Origin: Saprospirales bacterium
GTDB lineage: Bacteria; Bacteroidota; Bacteroidia; Chitinophagales; Saprospiraceae
DNA length: 10,083 bases
Direction: 5' to 3'
NCBI GenBank assembly: GCA_003448025.1
Contig: DLXL01000439.1
Coordinates: 1 to 10,083 of the forward strand
Below the pieces are notes generated by a model. That model had not been told where the DNA came from. It saw only the letters and a program-made list of their open reading frames with translations, and did no database searches. Positions within the stretch are counted from its first letter, which is position 1. Every line of letters begins with the position of its first letter. Positions 1 to 6,862 of the stretch are shown piece by piece. The translations under genes and the position numbers were made by a program.

Positions 1-135
1 TAGGGGTCATTTAGGGGTCATTTAGGTCATTTAGGTCATTGGGGGGCATTTAGTGTTGAATGGCCGAATGGCCTAAATGACCCTTAAATGACCAATAAAT
101 GACCCCTAAATGACCCCAAATGCCCCTTAAATGCC
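1..135. repeat. Head-to-head array of a GGTCATT / AATGACC short repeat
   Basis: The left half carries GGTCATT units at about 5, 16, 25 and 34 plus a GGCATTT variant at 45. The right half carries the reverse complement, AAATGACC, at 75, 86, 97 and 108, exactly 11 bases apart, then AAATGCCC at 118 and AAATGCC at 129. The two halves meet at a small GC-rich centre (TGGCCGAATGGCC, 61-73), so the whole block could fold as a long imperfect hairpin or cruciform. The window begins inside the array, so its left end is unknown. It lies just beyond the terminator of the susCD operon and contains no gene. The same unit recurs at 5996-6064 and 6241-6327. Its function is unknown. Confidence 0.9.
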
Positions 136-173
136 AAAAAAAAAACGGCTACTCCTTTGCAGGAATAGCCGTT
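136..173 (-). terminator. Intrinsic terminator of the susCD-like operon
   Basis: Read on the minus strand, the arms 162-173 and 144-155 form a 12-base stem with one mismatch around a six-base loop (156-161). Ten consecutive A on the plus strand (136-145) give the U tract; the first two pair within the stem. The hairpin starts about 24 bases after the stop codon of the susD-like gene, the expected place for a rho-independent terminator. It suggests that the operon ends with susD. Confidence 0.9.
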
Positions 174-197
174 GTAATATTCCAGGTTAAGCGCTTA

Positions 198-1601
198 TTA
201 ATTCGCCCACCACATTTTATCGCCGAATAAGCCGGAAGCATCCACATTTTGGCTTTGCAGCGCAGCTTCGAGGTTGAGTTTGTTGTTGCCCGTTTCGCTG
301 GTTGGATAAGGGAAACGACGTGGTACACCCTGGCCCGGATAGGCTGTTAGTGGCACCTCAACAATCTCAGAAGGGAAGCCCGTGCGACGGAACTCCGTGA
401 AGGCTTCGCAGCCGTCGCCAAAGAGTGCCAGCCACTTGTGTGTGCCAAGTGCTTTAGCTGCGTTAGCGCCATAAGCGGCATCCGCAGCAGCCAGGTAAGC
501 AGCATCTGCAGTTACACCGAACTGGCCGCAGGAAGCAGCAATGGCATCCAGATAAGCCTGCTTGTCGTTGTTGGCTTCGGCTTTGATAAACAACACCTCA
601 GCGTAGGTGAACAAGTTGGATGGATTAGTCGGATCATCGCGGAATGCGGTACCAATCTGAGAAATGGCAGAGAACGGGTTAGGTTCAGTAGTGCCGTTAG
701 GCTGTCCCACATACTGACCAGCATTATTTACATCAGCGTAAACCGGCAAACGAGGGTCGTTTAAAGCCAGCATCAAATCTACCAACGTTTTACTCACACA
801 ATGGTCATTACGGCCGTTGTTGTACTTATCGTTATAGATCGGATTGGAACCATCAGGAGTAGCATTTACATAACCCATTTTTGCATTTTCTGCATTGCTG
901 GCAATTAGATTTGCCGGATTGCTAAGAAGGGTTTGCAATTCTGTGGCATAAGCTGGAACCTTTCCCTTGGCACGGTTGAGCAAACGGGCGCGTACGGAAT
1001 TGGCAAACTTTTTCCATTTAGCGGCATCACCACTGTAAATCAAATCCCCCGCGCCCAGATCGTCGTTGGCAGGATCAAACATAGCTGCCGCATCTTTCAA
1101 CTCCTGGATTAATCCGGCGTAAATACTTTCCTGGCTGTCATATTTAGGTGTGAAAGTGCGTTCTGGATTCAAGGCTTCAGAATATGGAATCTCCCCCCAC
1201 ATGTCGGTCATGATGGCAAAGTAATAAGCCTTCATAGTCATGGCCGCAGCGCGCATATTGCTTGGATTTGGCGCACGGTTGATAATATCCTGCAAATCAG
1301 CCAAAGGTCCTGCGTACAAGTTATCCCAATGAGCAGTCAAAGCGTCTGGGCGATATTCATACCAGTCTTCATCGATATACTGGATTTTAGCGTAGTGCTG
1401 TGCCCAGAGGCCTGCATAGGTCATGTTCATGCTGGCGCCATGCGTACGGCGTACACCCTGGGAAATTCCGGAAACCAACACGTTGGTCAGCGGCACCTCT
1501 TCCGGGCGGTTTGGATTGGAGTTGATGCTTTCGAAGTCCTTGGTGCATGCGCTTGAGAAGCTCACCAATAGAACCAGCATCCAGATTTTAATATTTTTCA
1601 T
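198..1601 (-). CDS. SusD/RagB-like outer-membrane nutrient-binding lipoprotein
   Basis: The 467-residue product is a surface-exposed lipoprotein that would cap the SusC-like barrel encoded just upstream and help capture its substrate. The N-terminus is a lipoprotein signal peptide: a short basic start, a hydrophobic stretch, and a lipobox ending SSAC with Cys19 as the lipidation site. Family signatures include TDMWGEIPYSEAL (about 132-144), GDAAKWKKFANSVRARLLNR (about 191-210), a later FTYAEVLFIKAEA helix, and EFRRTGFP near the C-terminus. These fit the SusD-like_2 type of SusD/RagB protein. The ATG at 1601 is preferred over one at 1646, because the longer form would overlap the susC-like gene and put 15 polar residues before the signal peptide. 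The gap to susC is 28 bases, so the two are co-transcribed. No Shine-Dalgarno sequence is seen, as is usual in Bacteroidota. The substrate cannot be inferred. Confidence 0.93.
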   Translation of the reverse strand: MKNIKIWMLVLLVSFSSACTKDFESINSNPNRPEEVPLTNVLVSGISQGVRRTHGASMNMTYAGLWAQHYAKIQYIDEDWYEYRPDALTAHWDNLYAGPLADLQDIINRAPNPSNMRAAAMTMKAYYFAIMTDMWGEIPYSEALNPERTFTPKYDSQESIYAGLIQELKDAAAMFDPANDDLGAGDLIYSGDAAKWKKFANSVRARLLNRAKGKVPAYATELQTLLSNPANLIASNAENAKMGYVNATPDGSNPIYNDKYNNGRNDHCVSKTLVDLMLALNDPRLPVYADVNNAGQYVGQPNGTTEPNPFSAISQIGTAFRDDPTNPSNLFTYAEVLFIKAEANNDKQAYLDAIAASCGQFGVTADAAYLAAADAAYGANAAKALGTHKWLALFGDGCEAFTEFRRTGFPSEIVEVPLTAYPGQGVPRRFPYPTSETGNNKLNLEAALQSQNVDASGLFGDKMWWAN

Positions 1602-1629
1602 AGAAGTGATTGTTTGAATGGATTGATCA

Positions 1630-4600
1630 TTAGAAGCTGGCGCCAAAGGTCAGACCAATGGTGCGTGCAGAAGGCAACTGACCGAATTCAATACCCTGCA
1701 TAGCATTGGAGTTGTCGAAAGCTGTTTCCGGATCCACGTGTGGGATGTTGCTGTGCAACAACGCCAGGTTGCGGCCGTATACAGCCAGGCGCAAACCATT
1801 CACGAAGGAGTTTTTGAACCATGCTTTCGGCAGATCGTAACCAAGGGTTACTTCACGCAATTTGATGAAAGAACCATCGAATACACCACGGTCATGACGA
1901 CGGTTGTATAAGTCGGCATTCCACGCTTCAGCGGATTGCTTCACTTCGTTTGGCGCATAGCCGGTTACGTTGCCGTTGCCGTCCTTGATTTCATATACAC
2001 CACCAAAATTGTATCCATTCTGGATTTCATCAATCGTATTACGTCCTTCCAGAGATTCTTCCAGAACACCTGCATAGCGACCAAAAATATAGGTCATGGA
2101 GAAGATGTCACTACCCTGACGCATGTCGAGCAAGGCACTCAAAGAGAAGTTTTTCCAGGTGAAAGAATTGCGCACACCACCTACCCAGTCAGGCGTGATA
2201 TTGCCCAAAACGAAGTTGGAGTTGTTGCCATTTGCATCAACGTCCTGGATTGGCCGGCCGGTTGCCTGGTTTACGATGATCTGACCATCAGGAGCACGCT
2301 TTACGCGGCGACCTACCAAAGTGCCATAAGGTTCGCCTTCGCGGGCTACCAGACGAACGCCCCAGTTAGTATTCAGGGTGATCTCGGTTACACCATTTGG
2401 CAAGTCTTCAACTACAGAGTTGTTCTTAGCCCAGTTGAAATCGATGTCCCACTGGAAGTCGCGGGATTTAATAGGTGTAATGCCCAGTTGTACCTCAACA
2501 CCATCGTTTTTGATCGTGCCTGCATTGGTAATACGGCTCGCAAAGCCAGTGGTAGATGAAACGTTGAGCGGAATAATCTGTTTGGTATTCCGTACAGTAT
2601 AGTAAGTTACATCTAAGCGCATTCGGTCTTTGAGTGCCCGAATTTCAACGCCTGCTTCAATTGATTTACCTAATTCATTTTGCAAATCTCTATTAGGTAA
2701 TGATCCTGGAACAGAAAAAGATGGCGTACCACCCCATGGCGCGAATGCATTATACACAAAACTCGTCTGGTATGGCAGTCCTTCCTTACCTGCCTGCGCA
2801 TACCCTCCTCGTACTTTCAGGAAGTTGATTCCAGGAATTTTAACTTTCTCGGACACCACAACACCCAGACTTGCAGATGGATAGAAGTAACTGCTGTTTT
2901 CGATTGGTAGGGGGGAGGACCAGTCGTTACGGGCAGATGCATCCAGATAAATGAAATCGTAAAAACCTAGCGAAACACTTCCCAATACAGAATTAATACG
3001 GGAAGTGGTGAGGAACTGGTTCACGTTTACGTTACCGTCAGCATTGGAGAAGTTGAACAAACCTGGAACGACCAATGCCGTTGCCGTTTGCTCGATACCG
3101 GTCACGCGGTTATCTCTACGTACAACGCCAGCAGTAGCCAATACGGAGAAGTTGTCGCTGAAACGCTTATTAGCGGTCAACAGGAAGTCCATATTGGTTT
3201 CCGTGTTGGCATAGTCAAAGGCCTGGAACTGACCTTTCGGATAGTCAACGGTTTCTTTTTCAAAACGGATTTCACGGCTGTCGTTATAGAAGTCTGTACC
3301 GATACGGCCCATCGCTTTCAGCCATGGCAGCATCTGATAAGTAACAGAATAGAAGCCGTTTACGCGATTACGCTGCTGTGGTTTGGTGTTGTTGTACAGG
3401 GTGAAGAACGGATTGTTCTGGTAGTTGTGGTTCCAGTTTACAATATTACCGTCTGCATCGCGGTTGTTATAATTGGCGCGGAGGTAATCCCAGTCTACCT
3501 GACGACCTGACCAAATCGTTTGCTGAATGATGTTGTCACCTGCATAACCAATACCCGGGCGGTTATCGGATTTCAGCGTGGTGTACGTTACGTTACCATC
3601 CGTAGTAATCTTGTCGTTCAGTTTCATGCCAAACGCCAGGTTGAAGGTATTACGCTTCAGGTCGGTATTGGGCACCATCCCTGTCTGGTCCATGTTGGTG
3701 AAGGAGAAACGAGCATGGGCTTTGTCGCCTGCAGCCGTAACTGCAACACTATTGGTGAACGTAACACCGGTTCCGAAGATGCTTTTTACATTGTCCGGAT
3801 GGGCTACCCACGGCTGCTGTGCACCGGTGAACTGGTCAATCAACACGCCTTCGCCACTTTCATCAATGGTTCCATCGGCATCATTGTCAATACCATCAGC
3901 GCCATTGATGGCAGGATCAAAAGACGGTCCCCAGCTTTCGTCAACACCGTCAAAGACACCATTACCCGTACCATCTACATAACCGAACTGGAAGTCAACA
4001 CCTTGTCCGAATTTGTTCTGATACGTTGGCAGGCGGAATGGTGTGGCAAAGCCGATGTCGCCATTGTAGGTAACACCCAGGCCTTTTGCTGCGCCTTTGC
4101 CCGATTTAGTGGTAATAAGGATTACACCATTTGCACCGCGGGAGCCATAAAGCGCTGCTGCGTTCGGGCCTTTCAAAACGGAGATAGACTCGATATCGTC
4201 AGGGTTGATGTCCTGAATGGCGTTACCGAAGTCTACACCACCAAACTGGCTGTTACCATTACCGCGGTTGGAGTTGTCCATCGGGATACCATTCACTACA
4301 AAGAGTGGCTGGTTCTCACCGGTAATGGAGCTGTTACCACGGATAACGATACGCGCAGATGCACCAACGTTACCGGAAGAGCTCACTACGTTCACACCGG
4401 CAATTTTACCGGAGAGTGAGTTTACTACGTTCTGGTCGCGGGCAGCAGTAATCCGGTCGCCACCGATCTGCTGTACTGCATAGCCAAGTGATTTTTGCTC
4501 ACGACTGATACCAAGCGCTGTTACTACTACCTCATCAAGGTCTGTGTTGGCTTTCATCACTACGTCTACTACATCGGAGGCGCCCAGTGTAATTTCCTGG

Positions 4601-4830
4601 GTGGCATAACCGGTGTAGGAGAATACCAGTGTGGTGGAGCCGGAGGGAACTTTTACGGAATACTTACCGTCGGCATCCGTGCGTGCGCCTGCAGCAGCGC
4701 CTTTTACGGCTACCGATGCACCGATCAGCGCTTCGCCGTCGCCGGTCACTGTGCCCGTCACAGTACGTTGGGCAAGGGCGACGCCGAACCCAACGACTAC
4801 CAGAGCTAGCGTTGTTAATAATCGCTTCAT
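1630..4830 (-). CDS. SusC/RagA-like TonB-dependent outer-membrane transporter
   Basis: The 1066-residue product is an outer-membrane TonB-dependent receptor that imports a ligand delivered by the SusD-like partner. Residues 1-20 are a signal peptide ending VALA, before QRTVTG. Residues about 22-95 form a carboxypeptidase-regulatory-like beta-sandwich, typical of SusC. The TonB-box region LDEVVVTALGI (about 98-108) and the plug domain follow, with IRGNSSI and the hallmark AALYGSRGANGVILITTKSG (about 225-244). The rest is the barrel, ending in a terminal Phe (LTFGASF). The ATG at 4830 begins the signal peptide; an in-frame ATG at 4968 would add 46 residues ahead of it and run through the terminator-like hairpin. 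Two acidic, calcium-loop-like stretches lie at about residues 286-298 and 312-324, after the plug. No glycan or peptide specificity can be read from the sequence. Confidence 0.95.
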   Translation of the reverse strand: MKRLLTTLALVVVGFGVALAQRTVTGTVTGDGEALIGASVAVKGAAAGARTDADGKYSVKVPSGSTTLVFSYTGYATQEITLGASDVVDVVMKANTDLDEVVVTALGISREQKSLGYAVQQIGGDRITAARDQNVVNSLSGKIAGVNVVSSSGNVGASARIVIRGNSSITGENQPLFVVNGIPMDNSNRGNGNSQFGGVDFGNAIQDINPDDIESISVLKGPNAAALYGSRGANGVILITTKSGKGAAKGLGVTYNGDIGFATPFRLPTYQNKFGQGVDFQFGYVDGTGNGVFDGVDESWGPSFDPAINGADGIDNDADGTIDESGEGVLIDQFTGAQQPWVAHPDNVKSIFGTGVTFTNSVAVTAAGDKAHARFSFTNMDQTGMVPNTDLKRNTFNLAFGMKLNDKITTDGNVTYTTLKSDNRPGIGYAGDNIIQQTIWSGRQVDWDYLRANYNNRDADGNIVNWNHNYQNNPFFTLYNNTKPQQRNRVNGFYSVTYQMLPWLKAMGRIGTDFYNDSREIRFEKETVDYPKGQFQAFDYANTETNMDFLLTANKRFSDNFSVLATAGVVRRDNRVTGIEQTATALVVPGLFNFSNADGNVNVNQFLTTSRINSVLGSVSLGFYDFIYLDASARNDWSSPLPIENSSYFYPSASLGVVVSEKVKIPGINFLKVRGGYAQAGKEGLPYQTSFVYNAFAPWGGTPSFSVPGSLPNRDLQNELGKSIEAGVEIRALKDRMRLDVTYYTVRNTKQIIPLNVSSTTGFASRITNAGTIKNDGVEVQLGITPIKSRDFQWDIDFNWAKNNSVVEDLPNGVTEITLNTNWGVRLVAREGEPYGTLVGRRVKRAPDGQIIVNQATGRPIQDVDANGNNSNFVLGNITPDWVGGVRNSFTWKNFSLSALLDMRQGSDIFSMTYIFGRYAGVLEESLEGRNTIDEIQNGYNFGGVYEIKDGNGNVTGYAPNEVKQSAEAWNADLYNRRHDRGVFDGSFIKLREVTLGYDLPKAWFKNSFVNGLRLAVYGRNLALLHSNIPHVDPETAFDNSNAMQGIEFGQLPSARTIGLTFGASF
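3859..3975 (-). other. Acidic calcium-loop-like segment inside the SusC-like protein
   Basis: Residues about 286-298 read DGTGNGVFDGVDE and residues 312-324 read DGIDNDADGTIDE. The first has acidic or polar residues at positions 1, 3, 5, 9 and 12, as in EF-hand or dockerin loops. The second resembles the DNDxDGxxDE repeats of secreted metal-binding proteins. They sit near the start of the barrel, probably in a surface loop. Calcium binding is an inference. Confidence 0.5.
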
Positions 4831-4906
4831 ACGAAAGTTGAATTTGGTGAAAAAATGTGTGAATTGTTTAGTGTACCTTACTTGAAAAAGATTAAAACGA
4901 AGAATC

Positions 4907-4975
4907 AAAAAACAATAAAAAAGCCACTTGAAACAGTATATCCTGTTTGGGAAATATCCTGTTTTCAAGCGGCTT
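4907..4975 (-). terminator. Terminator-like hairpin in the susC leader (possible attenuator)
   Basis: On the minus strand, arm 4959-4975 pairs with 4921-4936 over 16 base pairs, counting one G-U and one bulged base, and a U-rich run (4922 back to 4907) follows at once. On the plus strand there is no T tract, so the direction is clear. It lies about 76 bases before the susC-like ATG and about 300 bases after the pdxJ stop. It could end pdxJ transcripts, or act as an attenuator if the susC promoter lies farther upstream. The sequence ATATCCTGTTT occurs twice in the loop side (4938-4948, 4954-4964), so AAACAG at 4931-4936 can pair with either copy and form a short or a long stem. Confidence 0.7.
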
Positions 4976-5130
4976 CTGAAAGTTTGATTCGGTTACCGGA
5001 AAATGAAATATTGCCTCATCTGGCAACTTCCGGAACGACCAAAGGTAAAAGCACAGAATTGGAAAACGGCGAAAGAATTAACAATTTTTTAAAATAAAAA
5101 TGCTTAAAAGTAAAACTATCATTTTGTAAT

Positions 5131-5147
5131 TAATTGATAATCAATTA
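5131..5147. promoter_or_regulatory. AT-rich palindrome, possible operator
   Basis: TAATTGAT and ATCAATTA form perfect 8-base arms around a single A. It lies about 300 bases before the susC-like start and about 125 bases after pdxJ. The size and symmetry fit a dimeric regulator site, but the AT-rich setting makes a chance palindrome possible. Confidence 0.35.
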
Positions 5148-5167
5148 TTTATGCCATTTTTCTTTTA

Positions 5168-5183
5168 TAGCGAAAATTCGCTA
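5168..5183. promoter_or_regulatory. Palindrome TAGCGAA-AA-TTCGCTA, possible operator
   Basis: Perfect 7-base arms surround a two-base centre. No T tract follows on either strand, so it is not an intrinsic terminator. Its GC-containing arms stand out in an AT-rich leader, which makes a regulator-binding site a reasonable guess. It lies 20 bases from the other palindrome. Confidence 0.4.
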
Positions 5184-5273
5184 AATAATTTATCCATCTA
5201 CTTGTACAGGTGTTTAAGCAACAGTATTACGGATAAACAACTCAGCCTCTAAAAACTCCACCTGTCGCAAGTT

Positions 5274-5990
5274 CTATCTGCCCAGTTGCCGTAAATACAT
5301 CCGGATGGTGTTCTCCAAACCATAATACAGGGCATCCGCAATCAGGGCATGCCCAATGCTCACTTCCAGCAATTGAGGGCAATGTTCCTGGAAAAAGCGC
5401 AGGTTTTCCAGGTTTAGATCGTGCCCGGCATTGATACCAATGCCAATATCATTAGCTACCATGGCAGCTTCCGTATAAGCTTTTACCGCAGCCAGTGGAT
5501 CCTTCTTGAAATCGTGCGCAAACGGGCCTGTATAAAATTCAATCCGGTCAGCACCGGCCTTTTTGGCGCCTTCTACCATGGCGGATACCGGATCTACAAA
5601 CACGGATACACGAATATTCCTTCCATGTAGCTCCTTTACCACTTCCTGTAATGCTGACTGTTGATGTACGGTATCCCATCCATGATCGCTGGTAAGCTGA
5701 TTATCGGTATCCGGCACCAGGGTACACTGGTGTGGCGGATTGGCTAAAACGAGGTCCATAAAAGAAGGTACCGGCTTCCCCTCAATGTTGAACTCGGTGG
5801 TCACCACTGCTTTGAGTGCCGGGATATCATCGTACCGGATATGACGCTGATCCGGACGCGGATGTACCGTAATTCCTTCAGCACCAAAAGATTCGATGTC
5901 TTTAGCTGCCTGAATCAGATCAGGAAGGTTACTGCCTCTGGAGTTTCGAAGGAGAGCAATTTTGTTGATGTTTACGCTTAAACGAGTCAT
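5274..5990 (-). CDS. pdxJ: Pyridoxine 5'-phosphate synthase PdxJ
   Basis: PdxJ condenses 1-deoxy-D-xylulose 5-phosphate with 3-amino-2-oxopropyl phosphate to give pyridoxine 5'-phosphate, the ring-closing step of DXP-dependent vitamin B6 synthesis in the cytosol. The 238-residue product is about the size of the E. coli enzyme (243). Diagnostic stretches are LSVNINKIALLRNSRG at the N-terminus, GITVHPRPDQRH with His43, NIEGKP with Glu70, YTGPFA (about 154-159), INAGHDLN with His190, and SIGHALI (about 211-217). His43, Glu70 and His190 line up with the known active-site His, Glu and His. The ATG at 5990 starts the conserved protein; an upstream ATG at 6011 would add seven residues read from the AATGACC repeat. 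The gene ends with TAG. No other B6 gene is in the window, and the gene is separated from susC by a long leader. Confidence 0.96.
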   Translation of the reverse strand: MTRLSVNINKIALLRNSRGSNLPDLIQAAKDIESFGAEGITVHPRPDQRHIRYDDIPALKAVVTTEFNIEGKPVPSFMDLVLANPPHQCTLVPDTDNQLTSDHGWDTVHQQSALQEVVKELHGRNIRVSVFVDPVSAMVEGAKKAGADRIEFYTGPFAHDFKKDPLAAVKAYTEAAMVANDIGIGINAGHDLNLENLRFFQEHCPQLLEVSIGHALIADALYYGLENTIRMYLRQLGR

Positions 5991-5995
5991 GGGTT

Positions 5996-6064
5996 GGTCA
6001 TTAATGGTCATTGGGGGTCATTTATAGGTCATTTGGGTCATTGTGGGGCATTTGACAGGTCATT
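5996..6064. repeat. GGTCATT short-repeat array, left arm of the pdxJ-CPBP gap
   Basis: Six GGTCATT units start at about 5996, 6006, 6016, 6027, 6036 and 6058, with a GGGCATT variant at 6046, mostly 9-11 bases apart. The array begins six bases before the pdxJ start codon, so the untranslated leader of pdxJ is made of the repeat. The stretch 6015-6034 is the perfect reverse complement of 6281-6300 in the opposite array. Confidence 0.9.
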
Positions 6065-6076
6065 CTTAAGGCTATT

Positions 6077-6228
6077 TGTCATCTTGAGCGCAGCGAAAGA
6101 TCTGGATATCCTTCTTTTATGTTGGTATTTCTGGTTGGTTTCGCACAGATTTCACACAGATTTAGGGTTCATATAGTTGGTGTTTGGTCATGTGCCAGGC
6201 CGGATCTTTCGCTGCGCTCAAGTTGACA
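6077..6228. repeat. REP-like inverted repeat (CTTGAGCGCAGCGAAAGATC arms)
   Basis: The 20-base arm CTTGAGCGCAGCGAAAGATC (6083-6102) has a perfect reverse complement at 6203-6222. The match extends outward to 6077 and 6228 with one mismatch, giving 26-base arms about 100 bases apart. The arm belongs to a widespread intergenic repeat type that, when read as protein, yields ILSAAKDL-like peptides in many genomes; that recognition is from memory. The block lies between the two AATGACC-type arrays and holds no gene. Confidence 0.85.
6144..6163. repeat. Two CACAGATTT direct repeats
   Basis: CACAGATTT occurs at 6144-6152 and 6155-6163, 11 bases apart, between the arms of the REP-like element. It resembles short CACAGATT intergenic repeats seen in other bacterial genomes. 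No function is evident. Confidence 0.55.
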
Positions 6229-6240
6229 ACCCGTGTCAAG

Positions 6241-6327
6241 AATGACTCCAAATGACCACTAAATGACCCAAATGACCCCTAAATGACCTATAAATGACCC
6301 AAATGACCTCCATTGACCTCAATGCCC
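6241..6327. repeat. AATGACC short-repeat array, right arm of the pdxJ-CPBP gap
   Basis: Nine units in the orientation opposite to 5996-6064: AATGACT at 6241, AATGACC at about 6251, 6262, 6271, 6282, 6293 and 6302, then degenerate ATTGACC (6312) and AATGCCC (6321), with 9-11 base spacing. The array ends about 29 bases before the CPBP start. With the left array and the REP-like element it forms a nested inverted structure. No clear promoter motif remains between the array and the gene; TATCTTG at 6329-6335 is a weak -7-like candidate. Confidence 0.9.
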
Positions 6328-6355
6328 ATATCTTGCGGCACAAATGTATTGGCAT

Positions 6356-6853
6356 ATGGAAGAAAACGATGTATTGGAAACCGGAGAATCCAAAATGAAT
6401 TTGCCACGCCTGCCGGAACCACCTGTAAGGCAGGTTTTGATGGCTCAAATCGGGTTGATGATCTTTTGCGCTGGAGTAGGAATGCTGCTTTATTTGCTTA
6501 TTTGCAAACTTACGGGTTGGGATCCTCAGTTGGCAATAAACGAAAATTCTCCTGCTCCTGAACGCTGGCAGGTAAGGCTGCAATTGGGTCTGGCACATTT
6601 TTTCGGGTTTCTTATGGCCGGTGGCATTACGGTTTGGATCTTTTACCGTGGAATTACCCAGCAGAAAACCAGTTGGCAGGATTACCTGGAAAGTCGGGAA
6701 ATACCCCGTTGGACTACCCTTTCGGTGAGTTTGTTATTGATGCTGGTTTCCCTGCCCTTAGTTTTATACACCCTTTACCTGAACCAGCAGTTACCGCTCC
6801 CTGAACTTTTTAAAAGCGCAGAAGATCAGGCAGAAACAGCCTTGAAAGGCTAG
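6356..6853 (+). CDS. N-terminal membrane half of a split CPBP-family intramembrane protease
   Basis: The 165-residue product has three likely membrane segments (near residues 28-55, 78-100 and 118-140) and ends LPELFKSAEDQAETALKG. It lacks catalytic motifs. In Bacteroidota CPBP (CAAX protease / bacteriocin-processing) proteins, such a helix-rich N-terminus with an acidic linker normally runs straight into the catalytic part, which here starts three codons after an in-frame TAG (6851-6853). The two open frames are in the same reading frame, so one base change would restore a protein of about 315 residues, a usual family length. The start is uncertain: ATG codons at 6344, 6356 and 6395 are all in frame; 6356 is a middle choice. 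Possible readings are a pseudogene, a leaky stop, a sequence error, or a true two-chain protein. Confidence 0.75.
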   Translation: MEENDVLETGESKMNLPRLPEPPVRQVLMAQIGLMIFCAGVGMLLYLLICKLTGWDPQLAINENSPAPERWQVRLQLGLAHFFGFLMAGGITVWIFYRGITQQKTSWQDYLESREIPRWTTLSVSLLLMLVSLPLVLYTLYLNQQLPLPELFKSAEDQAETALKG

Positions 6854-6862
6854 CTTCAAATG
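6851..6862 (+). other. In-frame amber stop followed by a restart ATG
   Basis: TAG CTT CAA ATG: the stop that ends the first CPBP open frame is followed, in the same frame and six bases on, by the ATG of the second. Ribosomes could restart here by coupling. The base after TAG is C, a context linked to leaky stops in some organisms. No insertion or deletion is involved. Confidence 0.85.

Larger units (their letters stand above)
4831..5273. other. Non-coding leader between pdxJ and the susC-like gene
   Basis: This 443-base stretch has no convincing gene. It is AT-rich, especially at 5080-5195, and holds the terminator-like hairpin (4907-4975) and two perfect short palindromes (5131-5147, 5168-5183). 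The promoter for susCD should lie here on the minus strand, but I could not find a convincing Bacteroidota TTTG / TAnnTTTG pair. An 80-codon open frame on the plus strand (4855-5097) runs through the terminator stem and resembles no family I recognise; I regard it as chance. Confidence 0.6.

Noticed and set aside
1..135. CRISPR array
   Set aside because: Units are 7-8 bases with spacers of 1-4 bases and reverse orientation midway, unlike CRISPR repeats and spacers, and no cas gene is present.
3520..4419. 299-codon plus-strand open frame opposite susC
   Set aside because: It lies wholly within the strongly supported susC-like gene on the other strand and shows no family features; it is a codon-bias shadow.
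4855..5097. 80-codon plus-strand open frame in the susC leader
   Set aside because: It runs through the minus-strand terminator hairpin, has no recognisable motif, and its composition follows the AT-rich leader.
5168..5183. Terminator for pdxJ
   Set aside because: The short stem is not followed by a T tract on either strand; the hairpin at 4907-4975 is the better candidate.
5274..5276. TAG stop of pdxJ as evidence for genome-wide amber readthrough
   Set aside because: PdxJ ends at the normal family length before this TAG, so here TAG behaves as an ordinary stop; the following open codons look like chance.
5994..6176. 60-codon plus-strand frame containing ILSAAKDL
   Set aside because: This peptide is the well-known spurious product of the REP-like repeat, preceded by translated GGTCATT units.
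6236..6598. 120-codon minus-strand frame over the repeat array and CPBP start
   Set aside because: Its C-terminal part is a translation of the AATGACC array and the rest is antisense to the CPBP gene.
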